In this document: piece by piece, positions 8,001 to 16,000 of the stretch
How the letters are laid out: every line of letters begins with the position of its first letter
Numbering within the stretch: the stretch's first letter is position 1
DNA from: a virus
Direction: 5' to 3' (one strand)
Length of the DNA stretch: 59,503 nt
Virus record (IMG/VR): IMGVR_UViG_3300009184_000049
Span: 1-59,503 of that record
Made by a program: the position numbers and the translations under genes
The notes under the pieces: generated by a model
Told to the model about the DNA's origin: nothing
Seen by the model: the letters and a program-made list of their open reading frames with translations, nothing else
Databases searched by the model: none

Positions 8001-9382
8001 ATATAATTTGCGATAATGCTGTTAGCGTTGTTAGTGTTAAATGCCTGGTCATGATCAAAAAGAGTAATGTTTCCGTTTGAGGCTATAAGTTGCCCAACTG
8101 GTAATCCAGACAGTCCTAGGTCTGATGCGCTTTTATTAATGGAATAGTCAACAGTTTTATCTGAAACATTTAAAACAAGTCTTGGAGAAATCTCAATAAG
8201 ATCAAACGTTGAATCTTTTTTGTTCATTGTTTCTACAACAATTCTTATTCCACTGATATATTCAAACTCTCTAAACTGTTGTTTGCCGTCTAAGGTCTTA
8301 ATAAATACATCTGGAGATGTTGCATCTGTTACAAAGTTTGTTAGTCTATCAACTGTTTCATCTTGTATGTACCATCCGTACTTTGGTTTAAGTAATACGT
8401 ATTGTAGCCCATCCCAGATATGATAGACTCCAGGATCTGTACTATTTGGTTTAATCAAATATGCATAGCCAATAACTGACTGCTCTGGTAGCAAGGATAC
8501 GCTTGTATAAGTTTCTGCTAAAACAAAGTTTACTCTCCACTCTTCAGGAACAATTAATCCATAAGCAATTTCAACATAACCGTCACTTTTAATTATAGGA
8601 GAACCATCTCGTCTTGTAATTGCTGGATTAAAAGATATGGTATCTACCCAATTATTATCTTTTAAAAGTTGAATCTTCCACTTACTGGGAGTCTTTTGAT
8701 TTAATTCTCCATAAAAGGGATCTGCATAAGATCCTGTGGAAGAAGAAAACGGTCCTAAATTTTCTGTTCCTGTGTGAGTCTGCATCTTAACAACAACTCT
8801 GTTGGCTGGAATCTTTTCTTTATAAACAACAAAAGGAACTGCATCTTCTATTGAATATTGTGAGCCCGTAACCTTTGATGCAATGCCATATTCTTCTCCA
8901 GACTCTGTTCTATAAGATGTCCAGTATTTAAACTTATCATTTTTGTCTGGCATATAGTATCTAGGTCTATCTGCCATCACAAGGTTGGGGTGGTGTAGTT
9001 TTCCATTCTCAAAAAACATTGCTTTATTTATTCCAGACCTTGGTCTAAACTGTGCAAAACAATCTTCCAAAGAATATAGGGTTTTTAGTTTTTCTTTTTT
9101 AGTTAATAGTGTTGTTGGAATATCATCATTATCAAATGTGCCATCGACTACAACGTCTGCATCAGTTGCCCCTGTATAGAAATTTCCTATGTCATTAACA
9201 TCAAAACTGGTTGGCAATGAGGCATATACAACTGCTGGAACTTTTGTTGGTCTGTATCTATAGTTTCCTATTTGTTTTATGTTAGTTGGAATATTCATAT
9301 TCCACTCAGCAGTTATAATTGACTTATTTCTTATTGTAGGTGATGTCTCTAAGAAATTTTGTAAGTCTTTATCTTCAAACAT
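5090..9382 (-). CDS. large minor tail protein (tail-tip / baseplate hub type)
   Basis: 1430 aa from the ATG at 9382; this start overlaps the previous stop as TAATG, and the further upstream in-frame codons lie inside that gene. It begins DLQNFLETSPTIRNKS, like large minor tail proteins that follow the tape measure and Dit-like gene in actinophages. Around residues 960-1180 a concanavalin/LamG-like region is suggested (SFMVNPTTNVGYYFEIAALG and RFYLYLNGKLIKTVDDL). The C-terminus (VKIFAIPTIQLGDIVTLDYE) resembles hub-type tail proteins. It probably forms the tail tip and binds the host surface. Domain assignments are by eye. Confidence 0.75.
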   Translation of the reverse strand: MFEDKDLQNFLETSPTIRNKSIITAEWNMNIPTNIKQIGNYRYRPTKVPAVVYASLPTSFDVNDIGNFYTGATDADVVVDGTFDNDDIPTTLLTKKEKLKTLYSLEDCFAQFRPRSGINKAMFFENGKLHHPNLVMADRPRYYMPDKNDKFKYWTSYRTESGEEYGIASKVTGSQYSIEDAVPFVVYKEKIPANRVVVKMQTHTGTENLGPFSSSTGSYADPFYGELNQKTPSKWKIQLLKDNNWVDTISFNPAITRRDGSPIIKSDGYVEIAYGLIVPEEWRVNFVLAETYTSVSLLPEQSVIGYAYLIKPNSTDPGVYHIWDGLQYVLLKPKYGWYIQDETVDRLTNFVTDATSPDVFIKTLDGKQQFREFEYISGIRIVVETMNKKDSTFDLIEISPRLVLNVSDKTVDYSINKSASDLGLSGLPVGQLIASNGNITLFDHDQAFNTNNANSIIANYISRHVQFKFYEVIVDVAGWDYYVPIKTLYSDGFPKQDLMTKRVSMTLRDLYWYFESITAPEILMTEVSVSSAVSLLLDHIGFSNYTFKRVANEKEIVIPYFFVSPDNSVAQVLQDLAVSTQTAMFFDEYNNFVMMSKNYIMPTAAERPTTFALIGTKDFVENREIKNKTNKPKLANVISVSTQENSVYNDGAINYSTRYIQRSVGSIRQASLVDNERYYTYKPALLWEVSGSQNTKSVNNEVATQSAYVLSAIPLNSNLSIDVPEVKNNILINNTFSLGEAVYWITRYNGYFYSQGEIIKYDAVQYNVSGFGNVWITSTEDYQNYFAKLPFNGKIYPTGLVRIYSEPKYEEVSGIVKLKNGEVNKHGRGQFGTQVVAHNAGVSDYWKSDDNVKGCYMSSEYLFQKDLVLPTTTVASAGKLTSSGTSSDVLSKTSSRNGIIKNFMSTSFIGEISTATAVQTGTLQASALCLNGPNFTTKEKSRDFISYVYKSLETNKYKHFGTRMRIVGKIENTLEIGQTPNGSSTYYVVNGTTPDKNINISGGSGGLSFMVNPTTNVGYYFEIAALGLGNLSKDERESVSNVFFYKIKSQNGTAIPVKLWEGLGEITVDDGKFTGQARMVAEENPTVYDLAAEYQDIGSTRRFYLYLNGKLIKTVDDLDPIPVYSGMALFSRGSSRIMFENVYALCNNYSQNTTFSLGAPVNSVFGDSDIDANESFRKYALSGLIQSTYLSGIGTSEAPKYNIYFEEFGSIMREAATFNFKYDKAFPALTAKISPTFNKIKGYVVSGFRAGSYGAEFIIFNSTDTAISLDETSGNYLRVQGITFTQQSDNRLSLDDYFNKNSLESNPLFVADKLISNPYKFKQDYQDIKLSRMTYGKKDFSLNTPYIQSYDEANSLMKWLVEKITKPRKSVGVKIFAIPTIQLGDIVTLDYEENGINMVSSPSSRFVVYNIDYSKTSDGPDMTLFLSEVV

Positions 9383-10014
9383 TATACTTCTTCCAAGGAA
9401 ACAGAGACATTCCAATAATCAAAGTTAGTTCCTCTTTTTTCTACAGAGTATGAAAAACTTGATATAAACATTTCTACAAGTTGGTTATACTGCTGTAAAT
9501 GATCATATGGACTTTCTGTTCCTTTAAAAATTCCTTTTCTATCGTATGCAAGAAATACCCAGAAAGAACCTTTGTGACCGTCATACCATTCAAGCATATC
9601 TGCTGCTCCTGCTCCGCCATCTGTTGTATATGACTTGTAAGGAGATATTCCTGTTGTTGGATCAAATCCAGGGATGTTTGGATGCGACCTTGAAGGAAGC
9701 ATTGTCCAACTTGTACTAATCTTCATCTTATCTGCAGTATGGTATGACCTCATACGACCATTAATCATTCTTTCCCTTTTTTCAATACGCTCATCTGAAA
9801 AATCTAGGGGAGACCTATTGTCGTCTGTAAGCATTAAAAATTGATCTAACAGTTCTGGATCTGCATCATCAGCAGCATGGGTTCCTATTTCAAAACCATT
9901 TGGAACATACAAACCATTTATTAGGGTACCAGAGTTTTCAGACCAGAGCATCCCGCTAGGCCTATTGTATTTCTTTCGGCTCTGCATATAGGTGAATCTT
10001 CTATCATCTACCAT
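9382..10014 (-). CDS. distal-tail-like minor tail protein
   Basis: 210 aa, directly downstream of the tape measure gene and overlapping it by 11 nt, the usual place of a distal tail (Dit-like) protein that starts tail-tip assembly. It has an alpha/beta composition with segments such as ISTSWTMLPSRSHPN, WYDGHKGSFWVFLAYD and FSYSVEKRGTNFDYWNVSV. The function comes from gene order rather than a motif. Confidence 0.65.
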   Translation of the reverse strand: MVDDRRFTYMQSRKKYNRPSGMLWSENSGTLINGLYVPNGFEIGTHAADDADPELLDQFLMLTDDNRSPLDFSDERIEKRERMINGRMRSYHTADKMKISTSWTMLPSRSHPNIPGFDPTTGISPYKSYTTDGGAGAADMLEWYDGHKGSFWVFLAYDRKGIFKGTESPYDHLQQYNQLVEMFISSFSYSVEKRGTNFDYWNVSVSLEEV

Positions 10015-13000
10015 TTAATACAACCCCCCTAACTCTTCTATCGTCAACTTGTTTAATTGTTGACATTACTGCTTTTGCAATTTCATTTGGATTAGCATCT
10101 GTTTTTGCATTAACAGTTAGTGTGTATGTATTATTATACACTGCCCCGCCAGTTGGCTGTCCACTATTAATAGATTTCATAGTATCGATACCGTGAGCAT
10201 CTACGGCATATTTACTCATTATAAATTCTCCTGGAGTTAGCATTGCTGGTACAGTATCAGTTCCTCTTGCAAAACCTCCTGCTGCAAAATATTTAGGAAC
10301 TAGTCCTCCTGTAGCAAGACCACCAGTTCTTCTATCATAATAACTTCCGCCACTTGTACCTTGTTTAATTGCTGCTGCAGTTGAGGCTGCTTTTTCTATT
10401 GCTGCTTGCTGTGCAGCATATTGAATTGCTTGACCAGTGTATCTTGCAGATGAAGCAACCCCCGCTGCGCCACCCAAAGCAGCAAGCGCTGCTGGATTTT
10501 TCATTAATGTATCAGCCATTTGGTTTGCAATTTGACTTGGAGTAAATGCTGGAGCGCTTCCACTCTTAATTGAATCTAAAAGACTTGTTGTTTGATTATT
10601 AACAATTTGATTTACAGCATCAATATTTCCAACATTTCCTGTAGATGTCTTTGGTGTTGCTGCTGCTGACCTTGCTGCTGCTTCTGCTGCTGCTGCTGCT
10701 GCAAGTGCTGCAGCGGTTGCTGCATCTGCTGCTGCAATTATTGATGCATCGGTTGCAGGGTTTGTTTCTGGATTAGTTGCACCTTGAACAAATGCTCCTT
10801 GATTGTTAAATGCACCATTTTTGCCACCAGTTTCTGCTGCATATGCTGCAATTAACTTTGACTGAGTACTTATGGCAAGACCCATTGAGTCTACAAAGGA
10901 TGCACTCTTAATAAGTGCAAGATCTACCTGGTTTTTAATTGCTTCCCATGCATCCTTTGTTCTTCCAAGAACTGTAAGACCTGCTACATCTTTATCCAAC
11001 TGGATTTGTCTTAGCCTATTTAATTCTTCTGCTGGTTCAATTTTCTTTTCTTCTAAATCAAAGATCTCATCTTGTAGTTTTTTAATATCTGCTTCAAGTT
11101 CTTTTCTGGTTCTGTATGTTTTTGTAACAGGATCATAGGCTTGAACTCCAGCCAACTCATACTTTCTAGACTGCTCTACAGCATCTTTTTGTTTTGTAAG
11201 TGCATCTGCTGCTGCCTGGGATCTCATATCTTGAGCAGCCCTTGCTGCTGCTGCAATATCTCCAGATGTCAGGGCTTCTGCAAGTGTTAATTGTCCCTTT
11301 TGTTGACTAGATATTGCAGAGTTTGCTTTTTCTATTTCGTCTAAAGCGCTGATTCTTTCATCATACTTTTCATTAATCTTTTCTTCTTGATCTGCAATAG
11401 ACTTTAGTGCTGCTTCTTTGTCATCAACTTTGTACTGAATTGCTGCAATTTGATCTTGCGCTTCTCTAATGGTTTTATCATTTCCTTTAGTATCTAACTT
11501 AAATTGTATATTAAGCGCTGTTTCTTGTGTATCAAAAGATTGCATAGCATTACTATATCCTTTGTCAAACATATCTTGCATAAAGCCAATAGTATTTTTT
11601 AACTGGCTTAATCTTTCGTTAAAATCAGTTACTAGTGTATTTAGATCACCCTGTGCAGCATTAATTTGTGATCTAGTTGCACCCTTTTTAATTAGGCTAT
11701 CTACTTTTGCTTGAGCAGTGCTAATTGTATTTTCCATTAATTTAAGGTTATCATCAGAGGAAATAGCAAAAGCAGTTGTTGGATCATACTGACTTTTTAT
11801 TCTTGCTTCCTGAATTCTGTCTTTTTTGAATTGAGCAATGTCTGTTTTTACTCCCTGAATTGCTGCTGATTTTTCTTGTACTTCAGTCAAACCTTTATAT
11901 CTTTCAATTAAAGTTTTTAAAGTTTTGTCATTTACCCCGTTAGCAATTGCTTGTGCTATAGTTTTATTAGTTATTAAATCATATGCGTCTGCTACTGGTA
12001 CTCCTAAATTTGCTATTCTACTAAATGCATTACCCTGGTCAGCAAGGGCTTGAGACTCTGCTTCCATACTAGAGTTCCAATCACCCATAGCAATTGAGTT
12101 CATAGCCTCTTGAATATTCTTAGCATCATTTTTAAGAGAAATAATATTGCCTTTGTTATCAAATTTAAATAGCGAGTTTTTTCTCTTCTCATATTCCTTT
12201 GGATCCATGCCAACAATTAGTTCAATAAAATCCTGACTACCGCCTAACTTCCTAATATCGTTTTCTATACCGCTAAACACATCAATGGTCTTCTTGCCAC
12301 CAAAGAGTTTATCTAAAGCCTTACGAGAGGCACTCCAGCCCTCTGTGACCTTAATCTGGTTCATTCGTACATCTCTTAGTTTTTTTACTAGGTCATCTAG
12401 TGGAGATGCTTGCACTTTATTTCCTGTACTAGAAGCATCTGCTGTCACTGGAGCCTTTACCCCTACCGCTACTCCATCTGTAACAGCCTTATTTCCTTGG
12501 GCTTCTATATATTTTTGAACAATAAAAGATTTACTTCCAGTAACTCCTGCTCCACCCTTTGGACCAGTTTCTTTACGCCATGCTTTAAAATCTTCGCTTT
12601 CAATAATTTGTGGCTCTGGAACATTAATTAATGAAGAAATTGTTGTTGTATAAACTTTTTGCTGATCTTCTGTTAAAGTGTTAAAGTATGCTTCATCAAA
12701 TGCTGCTGTGCCTTTAATTTCTGGCATAATTTCATAAACAATTTTTGCAGTTAAATCTTTGCTTCCTTCAATAGTATCAAGAATTTTATTTAACTTTTCA
12801 TAAGCATCCTTATTTTTTGGATCTGTGTAATAACTTACCATGACATCTGATGGAATTACTGCATTAAGATTATTTAATTTAATTATGTTCTTTGCAAAAT
12901 CAAGAGCGTCTGAATCTTTTTCAAATGCCTCAACTCTTGTAACAAATTTTGTTTGAACTGTTTTATTAACTACTCCATTTGATCCAAGAATATTCTGTGC

Positions 13001-16000
13001 TGCAACTCCAATTGACTCTGATGTTGCACCACTAAACTTAGTAATAATGTTCATCATCTTTGGAGCAATATCTTTATTGTCTGTTGCCATCTGAAGAAGG
13101 CTTCTAAATACTGCAGGAGGAATATCTCCACTTGCCATTTTTGCTTGAATTAAAAACTCTTGACCACTATTAATTGCTCCAGATTTTCTTAAATCTCCTG
13201 CTTGCTGATTAACAACATCAACATAGGCTAATTGATTTGGATCATTTTTATATTTAGCGGTGGTTGCTTTCTTCATTCCATTCATCATTGATTCTTGAAG
13301 ACCTCCAGCAGAATTATATTGTGAAACAACATCTGCTTGAAGTAAACCCTGTGCGTCTGTTAAAGTATTTCTTTCTTTAATATACGTTGCTTGCATTTGT
13401 TCTGCTTCATTAATTTTTCCCTGAAGTCTTAACTGTTCAATTTTCTTTTGATAGAACATATCTAATGAATCAAGCATTTGCTTATTTTGTTCCATTGCAA
13501 TTTTTGCGTCTACCGCTGCTGCAGCGCCTAATACCGCTGCTTGTTTTACATACTTCTTTGATGTAAAGTAGCCAAATGCAGCACCAACTGCTGCACCTAT
13601 TCCTCCACCAATGGCTGCGCCAATTGGTCCACCAATAAATGTTCCTATACCTGCACCTGCTGCTGCGCCACCTAAAGCAGATGCACCAATGCCAGCAATT
13701 TGCATAGTTTTTTGTCCAGCAAGTTTTGTTATTGGGTTAGCATTATTAATATTTTTAATATTATTTTTCATATTTTTAGAATTTTCAGCAACCATTTCCA
13801 ATCGAACTTTTAAAGGTTCTTTGTCAAGCCTTTCTCCATTTGGTCCAAGCAGTGTTTCTAGTTGACCAATAACTTTAATACCTATAGACATATCTCCTGC
13901 TTGTCTAGCAGCATTCATAGCCAAACTTTTTGCCTGTGACATATCCATAGCGCCAGACATTATGGATGCTGATAATTGTCCAGTTAAATCTTTTGCTGCT
14001 TGTCCTCCCTGACCTTTAGCATTTTGTTCTGAAATTCTTGCTGTTAATGCTTTACCCTCTGCTGTTTGAGCATATGCTTCTCCATATGTTGTTTTTCCAG
14101 TTGCAGGACCAAGCATTGAAAAAGAATTTTTTCTTTTTAAATCCATCTGCTCTGATGCGGTTACTTTGCCACCAAACTTTGCAATTGAATTTATTGCAGA
14201 AGTGGTTCCTTTAAATTTTTCTGCTTGATCTAAAACTTCATTTGCTGCCTTATCAAATGCCATTCTTAGGGCAACAAAAGATCCTACAGTTGCTACAAGT
14301 CCAACTGCTAGTGCTGACATCGGGCTTTTCATCATTGGTAAAACCATTGATAGACCCATCAATGGCATCATTATTTTTTGTGAAATCTCTCCAACTTTTC
14401 CTGGTGCCATTGAGCCAATCATTGCAGCACCAGCGGCTACTCCAAGTGCTCCTGCTGCACCCATTCTTGGATTTTTTCCTGCTTCTATTCTTGCTTGTTT
14501 GTTTGTATTATATTTATCAACTTTAGCCCGAGCAAATGTTTTTAACCTTGCAGATGGTGTTCTTGCTGCTGCTTCTGCTGCTGCTTTTTCACTAATAATT
14601 GATTGTCGGTATGCAACTCTTTCTGCTAACTTGCTTCTTTTTTCTTGTGCTTCTCTTTGACGTCTAAAAGATTTTTCTTCAGCATCTATTACTTTTTGTC
14701 CATACAGGGCAGTTCTTGATGCTGCTGCTTTTGCCTGTGTTCTTGCTTCTGCTCTTTGACGTTTTTCCATTTGACGACGTAAAGATTTTGCATCTGCATC
14801 TATTGTTCCACCACCATACAGGGCAGTTCTTGATGCTGCTGCAGCCGATTGAGATGTTGTTGTAAGAGTTGTTGCATCTGGAGCGTTTGCTTTTCCAGGA
14901 ATTATAACTTTTCCAATACGCTTTGGTGCTTGAACAATACGCTTGCCTGCAGGCTCTTGTGTCATTCGTGTATCTTTTGAGCCAGCAGAAGATTTGACTC
15001 CACTTGGAAGTTTTGCTGTTTTTGGTTTTGTTATTTTACCAGTTTTAGTATCTTGCAAAACTTCATCTGGCTTTACTGCAATAGAACTGTGAAGTTTATG
15101 AAGTTGTCTCCAGTCAACCTTGGCCCCTTCTTTAAGCCTATCCAACATGGCTTGATAAACTTTTTTCTCTTTTGGATTTGTAATACCAAAACTTTCTATG
15201 ACTTTCTCTAATTTTGGAATTGATGTGTTTATTTCATTTATCATTGCTCTATGATATTCATCTGCTGTCATACTTCTTGCAATTTTTGCAGTTGCTTCAG
15301 AGAAGAACTTTTTACGACCTCCGCCAGGAAGCGGTGTATCTATTCCTAGATTAATTCTGGCTTGTTCTTCCATTGAAGGAAGATTGGCAACAAAATCTCT
15401 ACTTCCAGATGCTGTTCCAAAAACTCCTGCTGGACCAACATCGGCAAGAATATTTCCAGATAAATTTCCTTTTCCTAAATCTTTATCTGCTCTAAGTGCT
15501 GCTGCAACATTTTGTTTAATGTATTCTTCTTTTGTAAAAGTATTAGACATTTTTTCTGGATCAAATCTTGGATCAAATGGAGATTCAAGAACAACAATTC
15601 TTCTTTTTCCTTTTGTATCTGTTGGATCTAATATTGTTTTAATTGTTTGTTCTGGAGCATTAAGGCCATGGACATTTCTAGCAATAGTAGTTGCTCTCTG
15701 TTCTGCAAGGGCTTCTCTATAACTATTTGCAGGTTTTACAAAAACTCTTTTTCCATCTGCCATTTCATATACTCCACCCAAACCTTTTAGGGCAGTAAAA
15801 CTTCTTCCAGATGTTGGTGTTATCTGTTTACTATATGTCTCTGGCTTAGAACCTTTAAGTGGACTTGATTTAACATCTTTTTCTAACTGGTCTAATTGTT
15901 TATTTCTTTCACCAAATGCTGCTTCTCTAAACCCAGAAAAAATTGATGATGTAGTTCCTAGTCTATCTCCGCTTGGTCCTCTAAATGGAGAGGTCTTTAC